In this document: positions 6,356 to 15,471 of the stretch, in pieces
Numbering within the stretch: position 1 is the first letter of the stretch
Layout of the letters: each line of letters starts with the position of its first letter
Assembly: GCA_002347645.1 (NCBI GenBank)
Contig: DDYF01000019.1
Span: forward strand, 1-64,000
Direction: 5' to 3'
Length of the DNA stretch: 64,000 bases
DNA from: Thermoleophilia bacterium UBA2241
Lineage (GTDB): Bacteria > Actinomycetota > Thermoleophilia > UBA2241
Position numbers and translations under genes: made by a program
The notes under the pieces: generated by a model
Told to the model about the DNA's origin: nothing
What the model saw: only the letters and a program-made list of their open reading frames with translations
Databases searched by the model: none

Positions 6356-7381
6356 GTGAGGGCCACGGAGGGCTTCGCCCGCAGCCTGCCCAAGGCGGAG
6401 CTGCACGTGCATCTCGAGGGCACCCTCGAGCCCGACCTACTGCTCGAGCTCGCGGCGCGCCATCACGTGACGCTCCCGTATCGATCGCCGGCTGAGGTTC
6501 GTGCCGCGTACCGTTTCACCGACCTGCAGTCGTTCCTCGAACTGTACCAGGCGAATCAGGAAGTCCTGCGCGACGAGGAGGACTTCCGCCGCCTGACGCT
6601 GGCCTATCTCGAGCGTGCCGACGCCGACGGCGTACGGCACGCCGAGGTCTTCTTCGACGCCCAGGCCCACACGGCGCGCGGCGTCCCTCTGGGGGCGGTG
6701 ATCGAGGGCATCGGGGCGGGGCTGGCCGAAGGCGAGGAGCTGTACGGCATCAGCGCGCGGCTGTTGATGTGCTTCCTGCGCGACCGTGGGGCCGCCGAGG
6801 CAGAGCGGACGCTCGACGAGGCGCTCACCCACGTCGATTGGATCGACGGTGTCGGCCTGGACTCTGCCGAGCGTGGCTACCCGCCGGCGGAGTTCATCAC
6901 CGTGTTCGCCCGCGCCCGCAGCCACGGGCTGGCCGCGGTCGCCCACGCCGGCGAAGAGGGCCCGGCGGCCTACGTCCGCGAGGCACTCGACACGTTGCAC
7001 GTGCGGCGCATCGATCACGGCGTGCACGCTGTCGACGACCCCGCCCTCGTCGAGCGCCTGCGACGCTCGCGCGTCGCCCTGACGATGTGCCCGCTCTCGA
7101 ACGTCAGGCTCGGCGTGGTCCGCCGGCTCGAGGAGCATCCCCTCAAGCGACTGCTGGACGCGGGCGTGCTGGTCACCGTCAACTCCGACGACCCGGCCTA
7201 CTTCGGCGGCTACCTCGTCGACAACCTTGTCGCGGTGAGGCGCGCTCTCGGTCTTCGCCGTCGGGATCTCGTGCGGCTCGCGCGCAACTCGGTCGAGGCG
7301 TCGCTGCTCGACGATGTCGAGCGTCGCCGCCTGCTGGCTGAGATCGACGACTTCGCCGCGCGGCGCGACGTCCCCGCCTGA
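6356..7381 (+). CDS. Adenine deaminase, adenosine-deaminase superfamily
   Basis: A 341-residue amidohydrolase. Metal ligands and catalytic residues are all visible: HVHLEG near the N terminus, the HAGEE motif, RRIDHG, CPLSNV, and NSDDPAYFGGY. The last motif, with GVGLDSAERGYPP earlier, is typical of the type-2 adenine deaminases rather than classical adenosine deaminase (which has NTDDP). Expected reaction: adenine to hypoxanthine plus ammonia, in the cytoplasm. GTG at 6356 gives the family's usual start just before LPKAELHVH; in-frame GTGs at 6338 and 6263 are alternatives, none with a convincing ribosome site. The shared TetR operator upstream suggests inducible purine salvage. Confidence 0.85.
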   Translation: MRATEGFARSLPKAELHVHLEGTLEPDLLLELAARHHVTLPYRSPAEVRAAYRFTDLQSFLELYQANQEVLRDEEDFRRLTLAYLERADADGVRHAEVFFDAQAHTARGVPLGAVIEGIGAGLAEGEELYGISARLLMCFLRDRGAAEAERTLDEALTHVDWIDGVGLDSAERGYPPAEFITVFARARSHGLAAVAHAGEEGPAAYVREALDTLHVRRIDHGVHAVDDPALVERLRRSRVALTMCPLSNVRLGVVRRLEEHPLKRLLDAGVLVTVNSDDPAYFGGYLVDNLVAVRRALGLRRRDLVRLARNSVEASLLDDVERRRLLAEIDDFAARRDVPA

Positions 7382-7389
7382 CGAGGGCC

Positions 7390-7425
7390 GGGCGCGTCGC
7401 CGCGCCCGGGCGGGGCGACGCGCCC
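7390..7425 (+). terminator. GC hairpin after adenine deaminase
   Basis: The 12-bp perfect arms GGGCGCGTCGCC (7390-7401) and GGCGACGCGCCC (7414-7425) begin nine bases after the stop codon. No T tract follows, as with other stems in this window. Confidence 0.6.
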
Positions 7426-7464
7426 GTCTGGCCGCGCACGGCGGCGTGCGCCGAGGGCCTGTCG

Positions 7465-7470
7465 TATGCT
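7465..7470 (+). promoter_or_regulatory. -10 element of a leaderless transcript
   Basis: TATGCT ends 9 nt before the ATG at 7480, and no Shine-Dalgarno sequence is present. The mRNA should start at or next to the start codon. Confidence 0.5.
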
Positions 7471-7479
7471 GTGTGCTTC

Positions 7480-10400
7480 ATGGCCCCGCACGACCTCCAC
7501 GGCACGGTGCTGATCGGCGCCGACTTCGGCAAGGTGACGACGTCGCTCGCCTGGGCGACGCTCGGCGCGGATGGGCGACCCGGTAAGCCGGAGACCCGAG
7601 GCGTGCGCCACCTGGGCGACCCGCTGCGGGCCTTTCTCGAGCTCTACCGGGAGATCGGGGCCAGTCGGGTCGCGAGCGTCGCCGCGACGGGGGCGTTCGG
7701 CGACCGTCTGGGCGCGCCGGTCACGGCCGGCCTGCCCGATGAGGTCGCGCAGGAACGCGCCGCGGCCGGCCTCGTCGGCGACGGCCCCTACAACATCGTG
7801 CGCATCGGCGGCAGCGGCTACTCTGTGCTGACCCGCGACGCGCGCGGCGTGGTCTCGTTCGAGGCCAATGAGCGCTGCTCGGCGGGAACTGGCGAGACGG
7901 TCGAGGGCCTCTGCAACCGGCTCGGCCACGATCTGGACGAGGCCGTTCGGCTGGCCGAGGCCAGCCCCGACGGCCTCGTCGTCACCTCGCGTTGCGCCGT
8001 CTTCGCCAAGAGCGAGCTGACCCACTACGCCAACGAGGGCGAAGACCACGGCCGGCTGTTCCGCGGCCTCTTCGAGGGCGTGGCCCGCAACGTCCACGCA
8101 CTCTACGACCGCGTCAAGGTGGAGGGTCCCGTGCTGCTCGTCGGCCACGGGGCCCTGATCCGCCCGCTCGCCCGGCACTTCGAGGAGCTCGCGGGCGTCC
8201 CCGTGACCGTGCCGGCCGAGGCCGGCGTCTTCGAGGCACTCGGCGCGCTCCGTGAGGCGGCCGCGCGCCTGCAGGTGCACGACGAGCACGCGGCGAGTGG
8301 CGCGCCGGCGCGAGTGGCGCGCGCCGCCTGGCCCGACGATCCATCCGAGCTCGTGCGGCCCTCACGACGGACCGTGCGGGCGCTCGAGCCGGCGGCGCAG
8401 GGACCCGGCTCCGTCGTCCATCTCGAGCGCGAGACGCGGGACGTCGGTCCGGACGAGCCGCTCGTCCTCGGTCTGGACCTCGGCTCGACGGGCTCGAAGG
8501 CGGCGCTCGTCTCGCTCGACGGCGTCCTTGTCGCCGACGTCTACAGGCGCACCGACGGCAACCCCGTGGAGGCGGCGAAGGCGCTCGTCGCGGAGATCCG
8601 CGAGATGCTGCCCAACCCGGTGGTGGCCATGGGCCTGACCGGGTCGGGACGCGACGCGGCGGCGACGGTGGTCCGGGCCGCCTTCCCCGGGCTCGGCCCG
8701 CGGCTGACGGTCGAGAACGAGATCGTCGCCCACGCGACGGCGGCCAGGCGTCTCGATCCCGACGGCGGGCGCAGCCTCTCGATCGTCGAGATCGGCGGCC
8801 AGGACGCCAAGTTCATCAACGTGCAGGGCGGCCGCATCCTCGAGTCGGACATGAACCGGGTCTGCAGCGCCGGCACGGGCTCGTTCCTCGAAGAGCAGGC
8901 GCTCGCCCATGGGCTGGACGACATCGCCAGGTTCGGGGAGATCGCCGCGCGCGGTGGACGTCCGCCCGACCTCGGCCAGACCTGCACGGTGTTCGTCGCC
9001 GACGTGGCCGCGGAGGCCCTCGCGCAAGGCTTCACGCGCGAGGACATCTTCGCCGGTCTGCAGTACTCGGTCATCCGCAACCACAAGCACCGTGTGATGG
9101 GCCAGCGGCGCTTCCTCGACCGGGTCTTCTTCCAGGGCAAGCCGGCGACGAACCCGTCGCTGGCGCGCACCCTGGCCGCCGTCACGGGGCGCGACGTCTG
9201 GGTACCGGCCGATCCCGGGGCGATGGGCGCGATCGGTATCGCGCAGCTCGCCGTGACGGGCGCCGGTGAGGCGCTGAAGGGAGAGGCGGCGCTCGACCTC
9301 GCTCGCCTGGCGCAGGCGAGCGTCGTCGAGCGCCGCGAGTTCCAGTGCCGTGACCGGCACTGCCACAACCTCTGCCGCGTGGAGTCGGCGACCGTGGCGG
9401 TCGGCGACACGCGCACGAAGATCGTCAGCGGCGGCAGTTGCCCGAAGTACGACGAGGCCGGCGCGGTCGGCCGCAAGCTTCCCAAGGACGCGCCGAACGC
9501 GTTCCGCGAGCGCGACGAACTGCTGGACGCGCTGGTCGGCGGCGCGATCGCCGTCGCGACCGTGGACGGGGAGGACGTCTCGCCGGCGTCCGACGCCGTG
9601 ACGACGGCCGGACCGCTGGCAGGGCGTCGTGTCGGGGTGCCCTACGCGCACTACCTCATCGACACCCTGCCCTTCTTCGCCGTGTTCTTCGCCGGGCTCG
9701 GGGCGCAGGTAGAGGTGGTGCGCGCCGACGCCGAGACGCTGGCCGAAGGCGACCGGCGCTGTGCGGCGCCCAGCTCCTGCGCCCCCGTGAAGCTGCTGCA
9801 CGGCCTGACCGGGGACGGTCTGGACGTCCTGTTCCTGCCGACGTTCGTGCACGTGCCGTACGCGACGGCGGGTCCCGGGCGCTACACGTGCCCGATGGCT
9901 CAAGGGGCGCCCGCCATGGTCGAGCGGGCCCTGGCGGCGGAGGGTTCGGCGACCCGGGTGCTCCGTCCGGCGTTCTTTCGCGAGGACGGCGACTTCACGT
10001 CGGGCGGCTTTCGCCGCGAGCTGCACGCGGTGGCGCGCGAACTTGGTGTCTCGGGCGCCTTTCACCGCGCCTACCGCGCGGCCCTCGCGGCACAGCGCCG
10101 TTTCGACGAGGGCCTCGCGGCGATCGGCCGCCGGACGCTGGAGTTCGCCCGTCGCCAGGATGCGCCGGTCCTCCTCGTCGCCGGCGAGACCCACGTCCTG
10201 CTTGAGCCGCTCCTCGGGTGCGGCGTGCCCGAGCTCGCGGCGCAGAACGGCGCCTTGGCCCTGCCCGTAGACTGCCTGCCGGTCGGGGACGATGTGCCGC
10301 CGCTCTCGCGCATCCACTGGGCCAGCTCCGGCCGGAGCCTGCGCGCCGCGGTCGCGGCCCGGCGTGCCGGCGACGTGTTCCCGGTGCTCGTCGGTGCCTA

Positions 10401-11937
10401 CGGATGCGGGCCCAACTCGATGGTCGAGCACCACTTCGACGACCTGCTGGGCGACTACCCGCACACCGTGTTGGAGAGCGACGGGCACGGCGGCAAGGCG
10501 GGCTACGTGACGCGCGTGCAGGCCTATCTGCACGCCGTGCGCGACTACTGCGGGCGGCTCAGCGGTGACGACGCGGCCGACGCGGCCGGCGCGCTGCCGG
10601 TGTCGCACCGGCCTGGCGACGACGAGGCGCGCCTGCGGCGCTACGACGAGCCGCTGCCCCACAGTCTGACGGCCGGCGGGTACACGAAGTACCTCTTCGG
10701 GCACGTCGGAGGCGAGCTCGGGCGGCACATCGCGGCTGCGATGCGCGGGCGAGGCATGGACGCCGAGTTCGTCGGCCCGCCGGACGCCGCGGCGCTGCGC
10801 GCCGCCCAGGAGGCCTGCTCGGGCAAGGAGTGCCTGCCGTATCAGCTGATTTGGGGCACGCTCGCCGAGAGCATCGATCAGCGGCTCGCCGACTTGGACG
10901 GCGGCCGCGCCCTCTTCCTGAGCGCCGGCAGCGGCTTTCAGGCGTGCCGGGCGAACGCCTTTCCGCTGACCGAGCAGCTGGCCCTTGACCGCATGGGCTA
11001 CGGTGACCGTGTCGACGTTGCCGACTTCAGCCTCGTCACGGGGAACGCGGCCATGATGCCGCCGGTCTGGTCGGCCTTGGTCGCCCTCGACCTAATGAAC
11101 ATGCTGCGCTTCTACCATCTGGCGGCGGAGCGCACTCGCGGCGACGCCGACGGGCTCTTCGCACGCTTCTCCGACGACCTCGAACGTCTCATGCTGCGTC
11201 GGCGGCCCGACTGGCGCACGCGCGCCGCCGTGGGAGAAGCCTTCCGCACCGTGGCGGAGGTGAAGGCGCTGCTCGAAACCGCATCGTGGGCCTTCCACGA
11301 CCTACCGATGGAGCGGGCTCTCGAGGAAGACCTCCGTGACGTCTACCTGTGCGGTGACATCTATCTGCGCGTGAACGAGTGGGGCAACGACGACCTGCAG
11401 CGGCGCCTGGCCGATCTCGGCCTGCGCGTGCTCTTCGAGCCCTTCGGCGAGTTCTTCGAGTTGCTCCTCCTGCGCAGCATCCAGGACGACCCACTCCTTG
11501 CGGGCCAGGCGCTGAAGCGGCGCGGCACGCTGGCGGCGATGCAGGGGATCATCGACATGCTGCTCGGCGCCGTCCGCCCCATGCATCCGTGGGCGCTGTG
11601 GCACGACATCCGCGCCATCGACGCGGCGGGACGCCGGGTGCTCGGCGCCTATCCGTTCGGCGAGTCGATCCCGACGGTCGGGAGCGCTCTGCTGACGTGG
11701 CAGAAGGGGACGATGGACGGCGTGGTCACGGTCGCGCCGCGCGGCTGCGGCCCGGCCCTTCTCGCGGAGGCCGAGCTCCGCCGCGCCGGTGGTTTCCCTC
11801 TGCTCGTCGTCTACAACGACGGCGATCCGCTTGACGAGGCGCGCCTGGCCGGCTTCGCTTGGCGGCTGCGGAGCCGCCCGGCGCGCCGACTCACGGGGCC
11901 GTCGTCGTCGCCGGCCCGCTCGACACGACGATCGTGA
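7480..11937 (+). CDS. Giant acyl-CoA dehydratase activase-like fusion protein
   Basis: About 1485 residues made of four modules. Two BcrAD/BadFG-type ATPase domains come first: 1-265 with ADFGKVTTSLAWA, NERCSAGTGETVE and SRCAVFAKSE; about 328-590 with LDLGSTGSKAALVSLDG, GGQDAKFI, VCSAGTGSFLEEQ and GQTCTVF. Two regions related to the COG3580/COG3581 group follow (RRCAAPSSCAPVK, YGCGPNSMVEHHF, VYLCGDIYLRVNEWG). Activases use ATP and a [4Fe-4S] cluster to push an electron into 2-hydroxyacyl-CoA dehydratases or benzoyl-CoA reductases, and the paired CSAGTG cysteines fit this. No dehydratase gene is adjacent. ATG at 7480 is preferred to GTG 7471. Its tail overlaps the convergent PASTA gene by 47 bp. 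Confidence 0.88.
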   Translation: MAPHDLHGTVLIGADFGKVTTSLAWATLGADGRPGKPETRGVRHLGDPLRAFLELYREIGASRVASVAATGAFGDRLGAPVTAGLPDEVAQERAAAGLVGDGPYNIVRIGGSGYSVLTRDARGVVSFEANERCSAGTGETVEGLCNRLGHDLDEAVRLAEASPDGLVVTSRCAVFAKSELTHYANEGEDHGRLFRGLFEGVARNVHALYDRVKVEGPVLLVGHGALIRPLARHFEELAGVPVTVPAEAGVFEALGALREAAARLQVHDEHAASGAPARVARAAWPDDPSELVRPSRRTVRALEPAAQGPGSVVHLERETRDVGPDEPLVLGLDLGSTGSKAALVSLDGVLVADVYRRTDGNPVEAAKALVAEIREMLPNPVVAMGLTGSGRDAAATVVRAAFPGLGPRLTVENEIVAHATAARRLDPDGGRSLSIVEIGGQDAKFINVQGGRILESDMNRVCSAGTGSFLEEQALAHGLDDIARFGEIAARGGRPPDLGQTCTVFVADVAAEALAQGFTREDIFAGLQYSVIRNHKHRVMGQRRFLDRVFFQGKPATNPSLARTLAAVTGRDVWVPADPGAMGAIGIAQLAVTGAGEALKGEAALDLARLAQASVVERREFQCRDRHCHNLCRVESATVAVGDTRTKIVSGGSCPKYDEAGAVGRKLPKDAPNAFRERDELLDALVGGAIAVATVDGEDVSPASDAVTTAGPLAGRRVGVPYAHYLIDTLPFFAVFFAGLGAQVEVVRADAETLAEGDRRCAAPSSCAPVKLLHGLTGDGLDVLFLPTFVHVPYATAGPGRYTCPMAQGAPAMVERALAAEGSATRVLRPAFFREDGDFTSGGFRRELHAVARELGVSGAFHRAYRAALAAQRRFDEGLAAIGRRTLEFARRQDAPVLLVAGETHVLLEPLLGCGVPELAAQNGALALPVDCLPVGDDVPPLSRIHWASSGRSLRAAVAARRAGDVFPVLVGAYGCGPNSMVEHHFDDLLGDYPHTVLESDGHGGKAGYVTRVQAYLHAVRDYCGRLSGDDAADAAGALPVSHRPGDDEARLRRYDEPLPHSLTAGGYTKYLFGHVGGELGRHIAAAMRGRGMDAEFVGPPDAAALRAAQEACSGKECLPYQLIWGTLAESIDQRLADLDGGRALFLSAGSGFQACRANAFPLTEQLALDRMGYGDRVDVADFSLVTGNAAMMPPVWSALVALDLMNMLRFYHLAAERTRGDADGLFARFSDDLERLMLRRRPDWRTRAAVGEAFRTVAEVKALLETASWAFHDLPMERALEEDLRDVYLCGDIYLRVNEWGNDDLQRRLADLGLRVLFEPFGEFFELLLLRSIQDDPLLAGQALKRRGTLAAMQGIIDMLLGAVRPMHPWALWHDIRAIDAAGRRVLGAYPFGESIPTVGSALLTWQKGTMDGVVTVAPRGCGPALLAEAELRRAGGFPLLVVYNDGDPLDEARLAGFAWRLRSRPARRLTGPSSSPARSTRRS

Positions 11938-13459
11938 CGCTGCTGCCCTGCTGTACGACGGCCGCCGCCTGAGGTGACTGGCTGATCACCTGACCGGCGG
12001 GGACCGAGTCGCTCATCTGTGTGGTGATCACGCCGGTGAAGTTTGCGGCGTCGAGGCTCTCGAGGGCGTCGGCCTGGGTCGCGCCGACGACGTCGGGGAC
12101 CGGCATGGTGCCCGGTCCGGACGGGGCAGCGGTGCCGCCCGAAAGCGAGAGCGTCACGCCCGTCCCCGGCGGGACGGTGCTCCCCGCGGCCGGCGATTGC
12201 GCAACGACGCTTCCCGCCGGGACGGTGTCGGAGTAGACGGTCAGGAGCCGCTCCACGCTGAGCCCGGCGGCGATGACGGCGGCCTCGGCCTCGGTCTGGG
12301 GGAGCCCCGTGACGTCGGGCATCGTGATCGTGCCCGAGCCGGCGACGACGAGATCGACCGAGGTCCCTGCCTCGACCTGTTGGCCGGCTGTCGGCGACTG
12401 CCCGAGGACCGTTCCCTGGATCGTGTCTACCGTGAGCTCGCCCGGGGAGAGCGCGCCGACGAGCAGGCCCGCGTCGGCCAGCGCCCCTCGGGCCTCGTCG
12501 AGGGTCATGCCGGTGACGCCGGGGACTGTGACGCCATCGTTGCCCAACGCACCGGGCAACCACACGGCGGCGGCGACGATGGCGACAAGGACGAGGCCGA
12601 TGACCCACGGCCAGATCGGTGTCCTCGGCCTGTCGGCCGTCGCCGCGGGGGGTGGGGCCGCCGGGGGCTTGGCGGACGCCGCGCGAAGGAGCTCACGACG
12701 CACTCCATCGGCCGAGGCTTGACGCTGCTCGGGTTGCTTCGCCATCGCCTTGAGGATGGCGCGCTCGAGCGGTTCCGGGAGGTCAGGGCGCAGGCTGGAC
12801 GGCGCATCGGGCGCCGCGCCCGTCTGCCGCTGCGCGACGACGAGGGCGTTCGGCCCGTCGAAGGGCACGCATCCGACCGCGACGGCGTACAAGCTGACGC
12901 CCAGGGCGTAGATGTCGGAGCGCGCGGTGACGGGGCGGGCGAGCACCTCCTCGGGGCTCACGAAGTAGGCGTTCTCCGGCGGGTCGACGTCGGCGAGGTC
13001 CGCCTGTCCTGCGGCGGCGATGCCGGCGTCGGTGAGCTTGAGCGTGCCGTCGGCGGTGCGGATGAGGGTGAGGGGTGTGACGCCGCCGTGCACGATGCCC
13101 TTCCCGTGCAGGGCGGCCAGAGCCGCCGCCGCTTGCGCGCCGAGCTCGGCGACGACGGCGGCGGCCGGCGGGCCGCCCAAGGCCGTCATCGAGGCGAGGT
13201 CGGTTCCCTCGAAGGCCTCGGTCACGACGTAGGCGAGGTCGCCCTCGGTCCCCCAGTCGAGCACGCGGGCGAGGTTCGGGTGGCGCAGGCCGGCCAGCCG
13301 GCGCAGGTGGGCGAAGAACGCTTCGCGGTCGAGCGGCGCGAGCAGCTTGACGACGACGGGCTTGCCCGCCTCGTCGACCGCCTGGTAGGCCTCCAGCGCC
13401 CTGCCGGGCGGCACGGGGGCCGTCAGCCGGTACGCTCCCACGACCTGCCTGTCTGCCAT
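11891..13459 (-). CDS. PASTA-domain membrane pseudokinase
   Basis: A 522-residue protein with a Ser/Thr kinase-like domain (1-262), one transmembrane helix (about 282-302) and three extracellular PASTA repeats (308-374, 378-440, 452-514), i.e. the PknB layout. The ATP lysine (K38) and the D144 of a DAG motif remain, as do SPE and DIYALG. However, the catalytic loop reads HGGVTPLTL (124-132) where active kinases have HRDxKPxN, so the catalytic Asp, the Lys and the Asn are all replaced, and the glycine loop is degenerate. It is probably a non-catalytic sensor of peptidoglycan fragments that acts by binding. It stands alone, without division genes nearby. Confidence 0.88.
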   Translation of the reverse strand: MADRQVVGAYRLTAPVPPGRALEAYQAVDEAGKPVVVKLLAPLDREAFFAHLRRLAGLRHPNLARVLDWGTEGDLAYVVTEAFEGTDLASMTALGGPPAAAVVAELGAQAAAALAALHGKGIVHGGVTPLTLIRTADGTLKLTDAGIAAAGQADLADVDPPENAYFVSPEEVLARPVTARSDIYALGVSLYAVAVGCVPFDGPNALVVAQRQTGAAPDAPSSLRPDLPEPLERAILKAMAKQPEQRQASADGVRRELLRAASAKPPAAPPPAATADRPRTPIWPWVIGLVLVAIVAAAVWLPGALGNDGVTVPGVTGMTLDEARGALADAGLLVGALSPGELTVDTIQGTVLGQSPTAGQQVEAGTSVDLVVAGSGTITMPDVTGLPQTEAEAAVIAAGLSVERLLTVYSDTVPAGSVVAQSPAAGSTVPPGTGVTLSLSGGTAAPSGPGTMPVPDVVGATQADALESLDAANFTGVITTQMSDSVPAGQVISQSPQAAAVVQQGSSVTIVVSSGPATTTAP

Positions 13460-13530
13460 CCGCCGTCTCTCCTCGCGTCACTGCCGCCGGGTGGCCCGGC
13501 GTGCCGCCCGGCGGGCGTCTGCGGCCTAGC

Positions 13531-14379
13531 TTACCCGAGACGCGGCGGCGAGCCTGCGCCGCCCATTCCATCGACCGCTGCGGCCGCGTGACCGGCGCCG
13601 TCGGGCAACTCGAGGGCCGCGAGGACCGGCCAGTGGTCCGACGGGAGGCGGCCGCGGATGCGGTCTTGGATGACGGCCGCCGCGAGGACGCGCCAGTGGG
13701 ATGTGACGAGCACGTGGTCGATGCGCGTCCAGTCGGTGCGGCCGTCCCATGCGTGGTGCGTGCCGGCCCCGGCGCCACCGGTGCCGAGACGACGTAGCGG
13801 GTCGCACAGGCCGGCGCTCAGGAGGTGCCGCACCGAAGCGTCGGCGACGGTCGTGTTGAGATCGCCGAGGACGACCCACGGCAGGCCGTCGTCGATCCAC
13901 GCGAGCAGGGCCTCGGCGCTGCGCAGACGCGCGTCGGCCGAGGCCCCGTCCCAGTGGACGTCGGCGACGGCGAAGCGCGGCCGCAGCTTGGCGTCGCTCG
14001 TCCCGCGCGCCGCGAACCACGCCAGGGTCGCGACCCGTGGCGGCGGCTCGCCCCAGCTGATCGAGCCGGGGGTGTCGGGGGTGTCCGAGAACCAGCGCGT
14101 GACCCAGCGGCACAGCTCGAGACGTCGCGTGTCGTAGAGGACGGCGCACCGCTCCCCGCGCTCGCGGCCGTCGTCGCGCCCTGCGCCGCAGGCGGCGAAG
14201 CGGGGCAGGCGGCGCAGCAGGTCCCGTTGCTGAAAGCCGTAGACCTCCTGGAGCCCGGCGACGTCGGCGCGCAGGCCGTGCAGCGCGGCCGCCGTTGTGC
14301 GCCGTCGCATGGGCCAGGAATCCAGGCCGTCCCATGCGATGCCCTTGCGGATGTTGAACGTCGCGACGCGCAGTCTCAT
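13531..14379 (-). CDS. Endonuclease/exonuclease/phosphatase family protein
   Basis: A 282-residue member of the DNase I-like fold. Diagnostic motifs appear in order: TFNIRKG, LQEVYGF (Mg-binding Glu), GDLNTT, TRIDHVLV and SDHWPV (catalytic Asp-His). Substrates in this superfamily range from DNA to phosphoinositides, sphingomyelin and other phosphodiesters. No signal peptide is seen, so a cytoplasmic enzyme is expected. ATG at 14379 is followed directly by the first beta strand (LRVATFNI), the normal position; an upstream in-frame GTG cannot be excluded. Gene neighbours do not define the substrate. Confidence 0.85.
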   Translation of the reverse strand: MRLRVATFNIRKGIAWDGLDSWPMRRRTTAAALHGLRADVAGLQEVYGFQQRDLLRRLPRFAACGAGRDDGRERGERCAVLYDTRRLELCRWVTRWFSDTPDTPGSISWGEPPPRVATLAWFAARGTSDAKLRPRFAVADVHWDGASADARLRSAEALLAWIDDGLPWVVLGDLNTTVADASVRHLLSAGLCDPLRRLGTGGAGAGTHHAWDGRTDWTRIDHVLVTSHWRVLAAAVIQDRIRGRLPSDHWPVLAALELPDGAGHAAAAVDGMGGAGSPPRLG

Positions 14380-14544
14380 CTCCGCCAAGTCTCTCACGAC
14401 GATCGGCCTGCGGGCAGTGCGACGGCGCACGCGACGCCGCCACGGTGCCGAAGTTGGCCCCGTCGTGGCAGCGCACGGCCTCGGCACCGTTTCCCGCGCT
14501 ACGCGGCAGGGTAGCCCACCTCGTGACCCGAGAGGAGGGCTCTG

Positions 14545-15465
14545 ATGACCGGTGAGACGCGGCACGTGAACGACAGCATCACCCCGCGGCAGGTGATGGA
14601 AGGCGCGGGCGTGAGGCTCAAGCGCAGCATCGGTGGGACCGAGCTCGACTACCTCGACCCGTTCCTGCTGCTCGACCACTTCGGCTCCGGCGACCCCGCG
14701 GACTACCTGGCCGGCTTCCCTTGGCACCCCCATCGGGGCATCGAGACGGTCACGTACATGCTGTCGGGCGAGGTCGACCATCGCGACAGCATCGGCAACG
14801 CGGGCCGGATCGGCCCGGGCGATGTCCAGTGGATGACCGCCGGGGGCGGCATCATGCACGAGGAGATGCCGCGACCGGGCACCGACGGCCGCATGGAGGG
14901 CTTCCAGCTCTGGGTGAACCTGCCCGCGGTTCGCAAGATGGACGAGCCACGGTACCAGGATGTGCTGACGGACACGATCCCCGAGGTCCGCCGCGACGAC
15001 GGGACGATCGTGCGCGTCGTCGCGGGCGTCGCCGACGGCGTGCAGGGGCCGGTGCGTGAGATCGTCGCCGAGCCCGAGTACCTCGATGTGTCACTGCCCG
15101 CGCACGGGCAATTCTCGCAGCCGATCCCTCGTGGCCACTCGGCTTTCGCCTACGTCTTCGAGGGCGAGGGCCGCTTCGGCCTGACGGGTGACGGCGGCGT
15201 CGCGGCCGAGGGCATCGCCGCCGCCGCCCCGCGCCTGCTCGTCTTCGCCGACGGCGACGAGGTGCGCGTCGGTGCGGACGACGAGCCGGTGCGCTTCCTT
15301 CTGGTCTCGGGCAGGCCGCTCGGTGAGCCGATCGCGCGCTACGGACCCTTCGTGATGACGACGCGTGCCGAGATCGAGCAGGCGCTCCGCGATCTTCGGG
15401 CCGACGAGTTCGTCTGGCGCGGCGACGCGGCGTGGCTGCGCGCCCGTCGCGCGTCCGAGGGTTGA
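14545..15465 (+). CDS. Pirin family protein
   Basis: A 306-residue bicupin. The N-terminal cupin has the pirin signature, with metal-binding histidines in FPWHPHRGIETVTYMLSG and GGGIMHEEMP and the characteristic GDVQWMTAG. The C-terminal cupin (about 170-290) has HSAFAYVFEGEGRFG. Bacterial pirins act as quercetinase-like dioxygenases or redox-sensitive protein partners and bind Fe in the cytoplasm. ATG at 14545 has GAGGAGGG 6 nt upstream. It is followed, convergently and after 6 bp, by a small SRPBCC-like gene. Confidence 0.9.
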   Translation: MTGETRHVNDSITPRQVMEGAGVRLKRSIGGTELDYLDPFLLLDHFGSGDPADYLAGFPWHPHRGIETVTYMLSGEVDHRDSIGNAGRIGPGDVQWMTAGGGIMHEEMPRPGTDGRMEGFQLWVNLPAVRKMDEPRYQDVLTDTIPEVRRDDGTIVRVVAGVADGVQGPVREIVAEPEYLDVSLPAHGQFSQPIPRGHSAFAYVFEGEGRFGLTGDGGVAAEGIAAAAPRLLVFADGDEVRVGADDEPVRFLLVSGRPLGEPIARYGPFVMTTRAEIEQALRDLRADEFVWRGDAAWLRARRASEG

Positions 15466-15471
15466 CCGCCC

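Noticed and set aside
8362..10728. A 788-codon open frame on the minus strand
   Set aside because: It is antisense to the activase fusion, has no recognisable domain and is Arg/Gly/Val-rich as expected from a shadow of a GC-rich gene.
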